From JAKQHY01 sp034429475 (GTDB lineage Bacteria > Chloroflexota > Anaerolineae > B4-G1 > SLSP01), in contig DAOUGD010000032.1 of assembly GCA_034429475.1 (NCBI GenBank), positions 1-8,182 of the forward strand: a stretch of DNA of 8,182 bases. The letters are read 5' to 3'. This document shows, piece after piece, positions 1 to 6,592 of the stretch. The translations under genes were made by a program, and so were the position numbers. Every line of letters starts with the position of its first letter. The first letter of the stretch is position 1. The notes beneath the pieces are model-generated. The model saw nothing but the letters and a program-made list of their open reading frames with translations. It was not told the origin of the DNA and searched no databases.

Positions 1-1
1 C

Positions 2-30
2 CTCACCCCCTCACCCCCTCTCCCCCTCGC
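2..30. repeat. C-rich 8-bp tandem repeat at the left edge
   Basis: The unit CTCACCCC occurs at 2-9 and 10-17, a variant CTCTCCCC at 18-25, and a partial CTCGC at 26-30. C-rich repeats of this look are common between genes in some Chloroflexota and related genomes (recollection, not checked). Here the repeat abuts recognisable alpha-2-macroglobulin coding sequence in an open frame, which is unusual for an intergenic element. Confidence 0.75.
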
Positions 31-1772
31 AAGTGACATTAGCTCCCGGTGAAAAACAACTCGTCGGCTGGACAGTCACCCTCACGCAGACCGGCGCAAC
101 CGACGTGCTGGTGGAAGCTCTCACGGACGACAAGGACGTGGCGGACGCGGTGCGCCTCTCGCTGGCTGTCCAACCGCTGGCCGTGCCGGACGTAACCACC
201 GAAGTCGGCCAGTTCCAGGGCGCGCTGACGGCCACCATCGTCATGCCCGCCGGCGCGCTGACGCTGAGCGGCGTGCGCCTCGACCTCAGCCGCTCCATCG
301 CCGGGACGCTGCTGGAAGGCGTGGAGTACCTCACCGGCTTCCCCTACGGCTGCGTCGAACAGACGATGAGCAAGGCGCTGCCCAACGCCGTCGTCGGGCG
401 CGCGCTCAAGCAGCTTGGCGTGAGCAATCCGCAGTTGGAAGCCGACCTGCCGCCGAAAGTCGCCGCAGGCTTGCAACGGCTCTACGGCTACCAGCACAAC
501 GACGGCGGCTGGGGCTGGTGGTACGACGACAGCACGCACGACTACCAGACCGCCTGGGTCGTCTTTGGGTTGGCGACCACGGCAGAAGCCGGTTACGACG
601 TAGATGCCGGGGTCATCGTGCGCGGTATGGAGTGGCTGAACCAAAACCTGGGCGGCATGGACATCCGCACGCGGGCCTACGCCCTGTACAGCATGGCCGT
701 CGCCGGAGCGCCCAACGTCACCGAAACGTTGAAATTGACGGAACAACTTGACGCGCTGGACACCTTCAGCCGGGCGGGACTGGCGCTGGCGCTCCACGCA
801 GCGGGTGAAGCAGAAGCCGCCGACAAGGTGATGGATGTGCTGATCGAAACGGCAGTCACGGCGAACGGCAAGACCTCCTGGACAGGCGACGACTACGACG
901 GCCACTACTACGACAAAACGATGGCTTCGCCGACGCGCAGTACCGCCCTGGCGTTGAGCGCGCTGGTCGAGATTCGCCCCGATTCGCCGCTGATCCCCAA
1001 CGTCGTCCGCTGGCTGATGGCAGAGCGCCGGCAGGATGGCTGGGGTTCGACCAACGAGACGGCGTACAGCCTGCTCGCGCTGACCGATCACCTGCTTGCG
1101 ACGAGCTTCAGCGAGGCGGCGACCGCGACGACCTACACCGTCACCCTGGGAGACACAGTCATCGCCGAGGGGAAGTTGGGACGGGGTGAGCCGGCCGTGA
1201 GCCTGGAAATTCCCGCCGCCCAACTACAGCCCGGCGAAAATACGCTGCGCATCACGCACGACGGCACGAAGCCGCTGTACTACGTCATCAATACGCGCGT
1301 CTATCTGGCGCAGGCCGCGATTGAGCCAGAAGGCGACGTCCAAGTGTCGCGGGACTACCTCGATCCTGAAACCCACAAGCCAGTGGAGATGGTCAAGCCC
1401 GGTGAGTTGGTGGAAGTGCGCGTGCAGGTGAAGCTCGGCGATGACGCGAGCTACGTAATTGTCGAAGACCACCTGCCCGGCGGGCTGGAACCGCTCAACG
1501 AGGGGCTGAACACGACCAGCCGCGTCGGGACAGTCTACGAGGAACCGGTTTATTATTGGCAGGAGTACGGCTACAACCAAAAGGAAGTGTGGGGCGACCG
1601 CGTGAGCTTCTTCATCACCGAGCTACCGGCGGGGACGCGCACTTTCACGTACTACGCGCGCGCTACCCACGCCGGCACGTTCGTCGCGCTGCCGGTGGAG
1701 GTCTCCGCGATGTACGATCTGTCGGTGTGGGGGCGGTCGGGCAGCCAGGTGATGATGGTCTCAACGGAGTGA
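3..1772 (+). CDS. Bacterial alpha-2-macroglobulin family protein, C-terminal part (5' incomplete)
   Basis: Alpha-2-macroglobulins are large protease-trapping proteins; bacterial ones act at the cell surface or periplasm. Counting the GTG at 33 as residue 1, the text reads as follows. Residues 1-50 are the end of a beta-sandwich domain (LAPGEKQLVGW). The thioester motif GCVEQ has Cys107 and Gln110, the pair that forms the internal thioester. Residues about 110-360 are the alpha/alpha-toroid thioester domain, with squalene-cyclase-like repeats (DGGWGWW near 155, QDGWGSTNETAYSLLAL near 335). The C-terminal 150 residues match the final bacterial macroglobulin domain, ending AMYDLSVWGRSGS. Full bacterial members usually exceed 1,500 residues, so only about the last third is here. 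The frame stays open to position 3, but bases 2-30 are a C-rich tandem repeat reading Pro/Ser/His, unlike the family. The GTG at 33 has no ribosome binding site and no signal peptide follows, so it is not a credible true start. The gene continues left, or is broken by the repeat. Confidence 0.88.
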   Translation, partial: SPPHPLSPSQVTLAPGEKQLVGWTVTLTQTGATDVLVEALTDDKDVADAVRLSLAVQPLAVPDVTTEVGQFQGALTATIVMPAGALTLSGVRLDLSRSIAGTLLEGVEYLTGFPYGCVEQTMSKALPNAVVGRALKQLGVSNPQLEADLPPKVAAGLQRLYGYQHNDGGWGWWYDDSTHDYQTAWVVFGLATTAEAGYDVDAGVIVRGMEWLNQNLGGMDIRTRAYALYSMAVAGAPNVTETLKLTEQLDALDTFSRAGLALALHAAGEAEAADKVMDVLIETAVTANGKTSWTGDDYDGHYYDKTMASPTRSTALALSALVEIRPDSPLIPNVVRWLMAERRQDGWGSTNETAYSLLALTDHLLATSFSEAATATTYTVTLGDTVIAEGKLGRGEPAVSLEIPAAQLQPGENTLRITHDGTKPLYYVINTRVYLAQAAIEPEGDVQVSRDYLDPETHKPVEMVKPGELVEVRVQVKLGDDASYVIVEDHLPGGLEPLNEGLNTTSRVGTVYEEPVYYWQEYGYNQKEVWGDRVSFFITELPAGTRTFTYYARATHAGTFVALPVEVSAMYDLSVWGRSGSQVMMVSTE

Positions 1773-1790
1773 GCGGATTCAACGGAAGTT

Positions 1791-1818
1791 TTGACTTGCC
1801 CTTGTTCTGAAGGATAAT
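1791..1818 (+). promoter_or_regulatory. Putative sigma-70-type promoter of the HNH module
   Basis: TTGACT at 1791-1796 matches the -35 consensus at 5 of 6 bases. GATAAT at 1813-1818 matches the -10 consensus at 5 of 6. The spacer is 16 bp. It sits just after the macroglobulin stop and about 44 bp before the preferred start at 1862. The -10 box overlaps the alternative ATG at 1817, so a transcript from here would not contain that ATG, which supports the downstream start. Found by eye only. Confidence 0.5.
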
Positions 1819-1847
1819 GAAATTGAGGCAAAAAATAGGTCGTGAAC

Positions 1848-1853
1848 AGAGGA
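1848..1853 (+). promoter_or_regulatory. Ribosome binding site deciding the start at 1862
   Basis: AGAGGA lies 8 nt before the ATG at 1862. The in-frame ATG at 1817 has AGGA only 2 nt upstream, which is too close. This favours the shorter 117-residue protein. Confidence 0.6.
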
Positions 1854-1861
1854 AAGCAAAG

Positions 1862-2215
1862 ATGGTAGAAATGGTAGTTCAGGTTTCAGAGGATCTGGCG
1901 CAACGATTAAAGCCTATGTCGCCGTGGTTGTCCGTCGTGCTTGAATTAGGGTTGATTGGGTTTAAGACCCCAGCGGTGCGTACTGCGTCCGAAATCATCA
2001 CGTTTCTATCAAAAGGGCCGGATCCAGCCGAAGTCATAGCTTATAAGGCTTCCAAGGCAGCGCAAGCGCGCCTGCGACGTCTGTTAGACTTAAACCAGGC
2101 CGGGTTGCTTTCTGTCAGAGATCAAGCGGAATTGGATGAGATTGAACAAATCGAGCATGTGATGATTTTGCTCAAGGCAAAGGCCAAAAAGCAACAGCTT
2201 GAGGCGGCGCGATGA
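1862..2215 (+). CDS. Conserved small helical protein, partner of an HNH nuclease
   Basis: Function unknown. From ATG 1862 it has 117 residues. The N-terminus (MVEMVVQVSEDLAQRL) looks like a short strand followed by a helix, reminiscent of antitoxin or ribbon-helix-helix N-termini, but I cannot assign that fold. The middle contains TASEIITFLSKGPDPAEVIAYKAS, then a long charged helix (QARLRRLLDLNQAGLLS) and a second one (ELDEIEQIEHVMILLKAKAKK). Similar small proteins directly upstream of HNH genes occur in cyanobacteria and other environmental bacteria; this is from memory. No signal peptide or membrane segment is visible. Its stop overlaps the HNH start by ATGA, so the two are very likely translationally coupled. 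Base composition is lower in GC than the flanking genes, consistent with transfer. It could be an antitoxin, a nuclease-regulating partner, or a DNA-binding protein. An alternative start at 1817 would add 15 residues (MKLRQKIGREQRKAK) but is weaker. Confidence 0.8.
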   Translation: MVEMVVQVSEDLAQRLKPMSPWLSVVLELGLIGFKTPAVRTASEIITFLSKGPDPAEVIAYKASKAAQARLRRLLDLNQAGLLSVRDQAELDEIEQIEHVMILLKAKAKKQQLEAAR

Positions 2216-2619
2216 CCGACGCCATATCCGCGTCTTTGCGACGATTGGTTGAGCGTCGCGCTGGAGAGCGTTGCGAATATTGTCAACTCCCGCAATCAGT
2301 AACGGTTTATCATCATGAACCAGACCATATTGTTCCACGTCAACATGGCGGGCAAACGACGGCTGAAAATCTAGCGTTAGCATGTAGCCGGTGCAATCGT
2401 TACAAAGGTTCAAATGTTGGCTCATTCGATCCAGAAACCGGCATGTTGGTTCCCTTCTATAACCCTCGTACACAAAACTGGTCTGAACACTTTAAATTGG
2501 ATGACTCAATGATTTGCCCCTTGACGCCTGAAGGACGGGTTACAGTCAAGATTTTCCGCTTGAATGATCCTGCGCGAGTAGAAGAACGGAAATATCTCAT
2601 TTCAGTTGGACTATACTGA
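2212..2619 (+). CDS. HNH endonuclease family protein
   Basis: A 135-residue protein of the HNH (His-Asn-His, McrA-like) nuclease fold, which cuts nucleic acid using one metal ion. Visible parts in order: a helical start (ASLRRLVERRAGERC); zinc-knuckle CEYC (Cys21, Cys24); the core EPDHIVPRQHGG with the presumed general-base His39; Asn53 in TAENLALAC; a second knuckle CSRCN (Cys58, Cys61, Asn62) and Lys65. The C-terminal half (NPRTQNWSEHF, PLTPEGRVTVKIFRLNDPARVEER) is the characteristic tail of this small stand-alone subfamily. All key residues are present and the length looks normal, so it should be active. It starts inside the stop of the upstream gene (ATGA overlap, GAGG at 2201-2204). The target is unknown: it could serve in defence, as a toxin, as a homing-like nuclease, or in repair. 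Two 60-nt blocks counted by hand (2281-2340, 2401-2460) have 26 G+C each, against 40 in 4741-4800, which suggests acquisition. Confidence 0.9.
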   Translation: MTDAISASLRRLVERRAGERCEYCQLPQSVTVYHHEPDHIVPRQHGGQTTAENLALACSRCNRYKGSNVGSFDPETGMLVPFYNPRTQNWSEHFKLDDSMICPLTPEGRVTVKIFRLNDPARVEERKYLISVGLY

Positions 2620-2630
2620 TTTAGTTTTTG

Positions 2631-2636
2631 TAGGAG
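2631..2636 (+). promoter_or_regulatory. Ribosome binding site deciding the start at 2642
   Basis: TAGGAG is 5 nt before the ATG at 2642. The alternative TTG at 2606 lies inside the end of the HNH gene and has no clear binding site. The downstream ATG is therefore preferred. Confidence 0.65.
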
Positions 2637-2641
2637 CCAAG

Positions 2642-3976
2642 ATGCCCCAAGAAAACCACTATTTCGATGTCCACCCCAAAATCGTGCGGGTGGGATGCGA
2701 GACGACCATCATGATTCGCTCGTTGTTCGCCGATGATCTGTTGGATAATAATGCCGGGATCGCAAACTACCGGCTCTCCATCTACCCCATCGGCGGCCAA
2801 TGCGGGCAAACGGTGGAAACGCTGCCCGACTGCCCGACGTTGAGACTGGTCGGCGGCGAATTTCAGGTGCGATATACCTTTATGTGCGAGCAGGAATACG
2901 TGCTGCATGTGGAATTCCTGTCCAGCGATACCGAAGGTGAATCGAAAGCGGTGCAGGTGGGTGAATTCCGCATTTACGCCCTGGAAGACGATCTGTTCAC
3001 ACGGCGGCCCTACAAGGGCGACCTGCACATCCACAGCCGCCGCTCCGACGGGCAGGAATCGCCGGCGTATGTGGCTGGAGCGTGCCGCCGCATCGGCCTG
3101 GATTTCATGGCCGTGACCGATCATCGGCGCTATGAGCCATCGCTGGAAGCTATGGAGGCTTACCAGGATGTGGATACGGATTTGCGCATCTACCCCGGCG
3201 AAGAAGTCCACCCGCCCGACAACCCGGTGCATATCGTCAACTTTGGCGGCCGTTTTAGCATCAACGCCCTCTTCACGGCGGACAAAAAAGCGGCCTACTA
3301 TGCCGGGGTGCAAGCGCTAACCGATACTCTGGTGGATTTTCCCGCAGGGATCGATCATTACACCTATGCTTCGTGCGCGTGGTGCTTTGACAAAATCCGC
3401 GAAGGCGGCGGCCTGGGCATCTTCTGCCACCCCTACTGGTTCACACGCCACCGCTTTGACGTGCCGGAGACCCTGACCAACCTGCTTTTTGAGCGCCAGC
3501 CCTTCGATGCGTATGAGGTCATCGGCGGCTACCATCGCTATGAGGCCGAGTCCAACTTGCTGCAAGCCGCGCGTTATGGCGAGGAGCGCGCGCGGGGCAA
3601 GCAACTGCCGGTGGTCGGCGTGAGCGACGCGCACGGTTGCGAGACCGGCGAGCTATTCGGGTGGTACTTCACGATTGTCTTTGCACCCTCGCTGGATTTG
3701 CCAGATTTGGTGCAGAGCATCAAAGACCTGTACTCCGTCGCCGTCGAAGCGCTGCCGGGGACGATGCCGCGCGCGCACGGCCCGTTCCGGCTGGTGCGCT
3801 ACGCCCAATTCCTGCTGCGCGAAATCCTGCCCCAACACGACGAACTGTGCATCGAAGAGGGCCGCCTGATGCTGGCGCACATCGCCGGCGACGAGCGCGC
3901 CGCCGGCGTGCTGCGCGCCTACAAAGGCCGGACGGCGGCATTGTACGACCATCTATGGGTAAAGGATAAAAAATGA
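2642..3976 (+). CDS. PHP-domain metallohydrolase, CehA/McbA-like
   Basis: A 444-residue cytoplasmic protein. Residues 1 to about 118 look like a beta-sandwich (Ig-like) N-terminal domain; the rest is a PHP (polymerase and histidinol phosphatase) domain, which hydrolyses esters or phosphoesters using a metal cluster. Motifs: DLHIHS (Asp127, His129, His131), TDHR (Asp160, His161), GEE (Glu187/188), HIVNFGG (His197), CHPYW (His263) and SDAHG (Asp329, His331). The full set of metal ligands seems present, so it should be catalytic. CehA/McbA relatives include carbaryl hydrolase, but most members have unknown substrates, and the extra N-terminal domain is common in this group. No signal peptide is seen. 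It lies 22 bp after the HNH gene, yet its composition is that of the GC-rich genes downstream, so it probably belongs with them. Substrate not assignable; confidence is high for the domain and low for any specific reaction. Confidence 0.88.
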   Translation: MPQENHYFDVHPKIVRVGCETTIMIRSLFADDLLDNNAGIANYRLSIYPIGGQCGQTVETLPDCPTLRLVGGEFQVRYTFMCEQEYVLHVEFLSSDTEGESKAVQVGEFRIYALEDDLFTRRPYKGDLHIHSRRSDGQESPAYVAGACRRIGLDFMAVTDHRRYEPSLEAMEAYQDVDTDLRIYPGEEVHPPDNPVHIVNFGGRFSINALFTADKKAAYYAGVQALTDTLVDFPAGIDHYTYASCAWCFDKIREGGGLGIFCHPYWFTRHRFDVPETLTNLLFERQPFDAYEVIGGYHRYEAESNLLQAARYGEERARGKQLPVVGVSDAHGCETGELFGWYFTIVFAPSLDLPDLVQSIKDLYSVAVEALPGTMPRAHGPFRLVRYAQFLLREILPQHDELCIEEGRLMLAHIAGDERAAGVLRAYKGRTAALYDHLWVKDKK

Positions 3977-4037
3977 GCGAAAAGAGGAATTCGTCATTAA
4001 CCGGCGGTTCACCAGCGGTTGGATGAAAATTCTCACC

Positions 4038-4064
4038 GCAGAGCACGCAGAGATCGCAGAGATT
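4038..4064. repeat. 9-bp tandem repeat, three units
   Basis: Units GCAGAGCAC (4038-4046), GCAGAGATC (4047-4055) and GCAGAGATT (4056-4064) share the core GCAGAG. It lies in the 130-bp gap after the PHP gene. An in-frame ATG at 4023 reads through it, but the translation is repeat-derived, so I treat it as non-coding. Confidence 0.75.
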
Positions 4065-4065
4065 T

Positions 4066-4093
4066 CGCTATTTGCTATTCGCTATTCGCTATT
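4066..4093. repeat. 7-bp tandem repeat, four units
   Basis: CGCTATT (4066-4072), TGCTATT (4073-4079), CGCTATT (4080-4086) and CGCTATT (4087-4093). It follows the 9-bp repeat directly and ends 4 bp before the ribosome binding site of the alpha/beta hydrolase gene. Heptamer repeats of this type resemble the short tandemly repeated repetitive sequences known from filamentous cyanobacteria. The role is unknown. Confidence 0.8.
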
Positions 4094-4096
4094 TTC

Positions 4097-4103
4097 AAAG
4101 GAG
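4097..4103 (+). promoter_or_regulatory. Ribosome binding site deciding the start at 4107
   Basis: AAAGGAG is followed by TCA and the ATG at 4107. The spacing is short but usable. The in-frame ATG at 4023 lies upstream of the repeats and has no comparable site. Confidence 0.6.
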
Positions 4104-4106
4104 TCA

Positions 4107-5180
4107 ATGAGTACCACGCACTTAAATCCCCAAGCCATCGTTGATTTACAGCCCGCGCACGCCCTTTGGCAGCGATACACGCCGGAGGCCGCGCCCTACC
4201 GTTTCCAGGCGCAGACCGTCGCGGAGGCCCAAACCTGGCAACAGACCACACGCGCCGCCCTGCGACAGACGTTGGGCTTCGCCGACTTACCGCCCGCATC
4301 GCTCGATCCGCAGTTGTTGGAGACGGTGGACAAAGGCGCCTACGTCCGCGAGAAGTGGTTGCTGCGTACCTCGGCTTACACGTTGATGCCGGTGTACATC
4401 CTGGTGCCACAGATGGCGACGCCGCCGTACCCGGTGGTGGTGGCCTTCCACGGGCACGGCTACGGCGTCAAAGACATCGTCGGCCTGTGGGAAGACGGCG
4501 AGGAGCGCGACACGCCCGACGGCTACCACAAGGACTTCGCCGTGGCGCTGTGCCGCCGGGGTTTCATGGTCGCCGCGCCGGAGATTTCGTGCTTTGGCGA
4601 GCGACAGACGGACTTTTCATACCTGAACCCGCTCATCGGGCAAGAAGCGCCGACCTCGTGCGACCACGCGGCCAAGCTGGCGTTTCACCTCGGCGGCTCG
4701 GTGGTCGGGTTGCGCGTCCACGATGCGCTGCGACTGGTGGATTATCTGGAGCTGCGCGCCGACGCCGACATAGCCAGCCTCGGCGCGATGGGCATCTCCG
4801 GCGGGGGGATGCACACGTTCTTCTCGACGTGCCTCGACCCGCGCATCAAAGCGAGCGTCATCAGCGGCTATTACAGCACGTTCAAGGATAGCATCCTGGC
4901 GATGCACCACTGCGCCTGCAATTTCGTCCCCGGCCTGGGGCGCTTCGGCGAGATGTACGATCTCGTCGGCCTGATCGCGCCGCGCCCGCTGCTCATCGAG
5001 GCCGGCACGCGCGATCCGATCTTCCCCATCGAAGCCGTGTGCCGCAGCGTAGATCGCGCCCGCGCCGTCTACAGCGTCTTCGGCGCGGCGGATCAAGTGG
5101 AGACGGATTACTTCGAGGGGCGGCACCAAATCAGCGGGCGGCGGGCGTATGACTTCTTGTGGGAAAAACTAACAGAATAG
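4107..5180 (+). CDS. Alpha/beta hydrolase (esterase or lactonase-like)
   Basis: A 357-residue alpha/beta-hydrolase-fold enzyme, probably cytoplasmic, since no signal peptide is seen. Residues 1 to about 100 form a family-typical N-terminal extension with aromatic and Gln-rich text (RYTPEAAPYRFQAQTV). The core begins at PYPVVVAFHGHGYG, whose FHGHG gives the oxyanion-hole region. The catalytic triad reads as Ser231 in the nucleophile elbow GISGGG, Asp303 in AGTRDPIFP and His340 in EGRHQISG, all in the expected order. The CFGERQ and HLGGSVVGLRVHD stretches resemble the acetyl-xylan-esterase/dienelactone-hydrolase-like branch, which acts on sugar esters or lactones. I cannot name the substrate. 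The gene precedes an enolase-superfamily dehydratase and a DUF4432 protein, so a role in releasing a sugar acid or opening a lactone is plausible inference. The start at 4107 is chosen for AAAGGAG; a longer version from 4023 would translate tandem repeats. Confidence 0.87.
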   Translation: MSTTHLNPQAIVDLQPAHALWQRYTPEAAPYRFQAQTVAEAQTWQQTTRAALRQTLGFADLPPASLDPQLLETVDKGAYVREKWLLRTSAYTLMPVYILVPQMATPPYPVVVAFHGHGYGVKDIVGLWEDGEERDTPDGYHKDFAVALCRRGFMVAAPEISCFGERQTDFSYLNPLIGQEAPTSCDHAAKLAFHLGGSVVGLRVHDALRLVDYLELRADADIASLGAMGISGGGMHTFFSTCLDPRIKASVISGYYSTFKDSILAMHHCACNFVPGLGRFGEMYDLVGLIAPRPLLIEAGTRDPIFPIEAVCRSVDRARAVYSVFGAADQVETDYFEGRHQISGRRAYDFLWEKLTE

Positions 5181-5183
5181 AAC

Positions 5184-5218
5184 GTTTTTGTTGACGGGCT
5201 TCGCCCGTCAACAAAAAC
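5184..5218. repeat. Perfect 16-bp inverted repeat (hairpin) between two genes
   Basis: GTTTTTGTTGACGGGC (5184-5199) pairs perfectly with 5203-5218 around a TTC loop. It begins 4 bp after the hydrolase stop and ends 27 bp before the next start. The stem would be very stable. There is no U-run after it on either strand, so it is not a classical intrinsic terminator; it could limit read-through, protect the upstream 3' end, or be a palindromic repeat element. Confidence 0.85.
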
Positions 5219-5245
5219 CTATAAAAATCAAGGAGACTATACAGT

Positions 5246-6514
5246 ATGACCACCCTTAGTGAACAACACGTCAATCAACATTCTCGTCCATCGGACTTGC
5301 GCATTACCGACATGCGCGTGGTGAATCTCAAGGGGATTCCGATGCGCTGCTCGCTCATCCGCATTGACACGAACCAGGGCCTTGTGAGTTACGGCGAGGT
5401 GCGCGACGGCGCGAGCAAGACCTACGCACTGATGCTCAAAAGCCGCATTCTGGGCGAAAACCCCTGCAATGTGGATAAGGTTTTCCGCAAAATCAAGCAG
5501 TTCGGCTATCACGCCCGGCAGGCCGGCGGCGTCTGCGCCATCGAGATGGCGTTGATGGACCTGGCGGGCAAGGCCTACGGCGTCCCGGCCTATATGCTGG
5601 CCGGCGGCAAGTTCCGCGACAAAGTGTTGTGCTACAGCGACACCGACAGCGTCCCCGACGGCAAGGAGATGGGCAAGCGGCTCAAGGGGCGGATGGAGCA
5701 GGGCTTCAAATTCCTCAAGATGGATTTGGGCATCGGCTTGCTGCGCGAAACGCCCGACGCGCTCATCGGCTTCCCGGACACGCTCAAAAGCTACCACATC
5801 ATGCACCCGTTTACCGGCATCCAGATCACAGAGAAAGGCATTGACCTCCTGTGCAAGTACGTGGACGATGTGCGCAGCGTCATCGGCTACGAAGTCCCGT
5901 TGGCGATTGACCACTTCGGTCACATCGGGCTGGAATCGTGCATCCGCCTGGGACAGGCATTGGACGTGTTCACGCTGGCCTGGTACGAGGACATGCTCCC
6001 CTGGCAGTTCCCCGATCAGTACGTGACGCTCTCCCGCGCCGTGAAGACCCCCATCTGCACCGGCGAGGACATCTACCTCAAGGAAGGCTTTATGCCGCTG
6101 TTCCAGTCGCGCGCCATCTCCATCATCCACCCGGACCTCGCCTCGTCGGGCGGCATCCTGGAGACGAAGAAGATCGGCGATCTGGCGCAAGATCACGGCA
6201 TTGCGATGGCGATGCACATGGCCGGCTCGCCAGTGGCCGCGCTGGCCGCCGTCCACTGCGCCGCCGCCACGGAGAACTTCCTGGTGCTGGAAAATCACTC
6301 GGTGGACGAGCCGAAATGGAACGAGTTGGTGACAGGCTTGCCCAATCCCCTGATCCAGCAGGGCTACATCCAGGTGCCGGAGACGCCCGGCCTGGGCTTT
6401 GCCGACCTCAACGAGGCCGCGCTCCGCGAATTCATTGACCCCGACCAGCCCGGCTACTTCGAGCCGACGGACGACTGGGACAAAGAACGCTCCTGGGATC
6501 GGCTGTGGAGCTAA
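5246..6514 (+). CDS. Enolase-superfamily enzyme, mandelate racemase/muconate lactonizing type
   Basis: A 422-residue enzyme that would abstract the proton next to a carboxylate through a Mg2+-bound enolate; most relatives in such contexts are sugar-acid dehydratases. The N-terminal capping domain spans roughly 18-135 (VRDGASKTYALML, FGYHARQAGGVCAIEMALMDL), and the barrel follows. Metal ligands Asp222 (AIDHFGH), Glu248 (WYEDM) and Glu274 (TGEDIY) show the usual 26-residue spacing. Lys158 in FLKMDLG sits at the strand-2 base position as K-x-D, not the K-x-K of mandelate racemase. Asp297 (HPDL) and His324 (AMHMAGSP) form a likely Asp-His dyad, with Glu349 (LENHS) a candidate acid. There are 64 residues between Lys158 and Asp222, about 30 more than in mandelate racemase, which implies an inserted loop (about 163-200) that may cover the active site. 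AAGGAG at 5230-5235 precedes ATG 5246. The substrate cannot be read from sequence. Confidence 0.92.
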   Translation: MTTLSEQHVNQHSRPSDLRITDMRVVNLKGIPMRCSLIRIDTNQGLVSYGEVRDGASKTYALMLKSRILGENPCNVDKVFRKIKQFGYHARQAGGVCAIEMALMDLAGKAYGVPAYMLAGGKFRDKVLCYSDTDSVPDGKEMGKRLKGRMEQGFKFLKMDLGIGLLRETPDALIGFPDTLKSYHIMHPFTGIQITEKGIDLLCKYVDDVRSVIGYEVPLAIDHFGHIGLESCIRLGQALDVFTLAWYEDMLPWQFPDQYVTLSRAVKTPICTGEDIYLKEGFMPLFQSRAISIIHPDLASSGGILETKKIGDLAQDHGIAMAMHMAGSPVAALAAVHCAAATENFLVLENHSVDEPKWNELVTGLPNPLIQQGYIQVPETPGLGFADLNEAALREFIDPDQPGYFEPTDDWDKERSWDRLWS

Positions 6515-6531
6515 AAGGAGTATGAATCAAG

Positions 6532-6571
6532 AATCGCCAATCCGCTGATCCGCTGATCCGCCGATCCGCTG
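6532..6571. repeat. 8-bp tandem repeat, four units plus a degenerate one
   Basis: ATCCGCTG at 6540-6547, 6548-6555 and 6564-6571, a variant ATCCGCCG at 6556-6563, and a degenerate AATCGCCA at 6532-6539. It fills about half of the 78-bp gap between the enolase-superfamily and DUF4432 genes and ends shortly before the AAAGGGAGG ribosome binding site at 6578-6586. Confidence 0.82.
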
Positions 6572-6592
6572 AGTCTCAAAGGGAGGACCGTT

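Noticed and set aside
39..1223. Long minus-strand open frame opposite the macroglobulin gene
   Set aside because: Its translation is rich in Arg, His, Val and Gln in the manner of an antisense frame of a GC-rich gene, and the + strand has clear family motifs.
1817..1861. Upstream ATG at 1817 as start of the small protein
   Set aside because: It overlaps a promoter -10 box and has a binding site only 2 nt away; the ATG at 1862 has better spacing.
2606..2641. TTG at 2606 as start of the PHP gene
   Set aside because: It lies within the end of the HNH gene, while ATG 2642 has TAGGAG at a good distance.
4038..4093. CRISPR-like array
   Set aside because: Units of 7 to 9 bp are contiguous without spacers, so these are simple tandem repeats.
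5184..5218. Hairpin as a classical intrinsic terminator
   Set aside because: No U-run follows the stem on either strand; the flanking bases are mirror-symmetric.
5191..5225. TTGACG and TATAAA as a promoter for the enolase-superfamily gene
   Set aside because: The spacer is 23 bp, too long for a sigma-70 promoter, and TTGACG is part of the hairpin stem.
5237..6298. Long minus-strand open frame opposite the enolase-superfamily gene
   Set aside because: It is the complement of a well-supported gene with conserved metal ligands; the antisense protein shows no recognisable domain.
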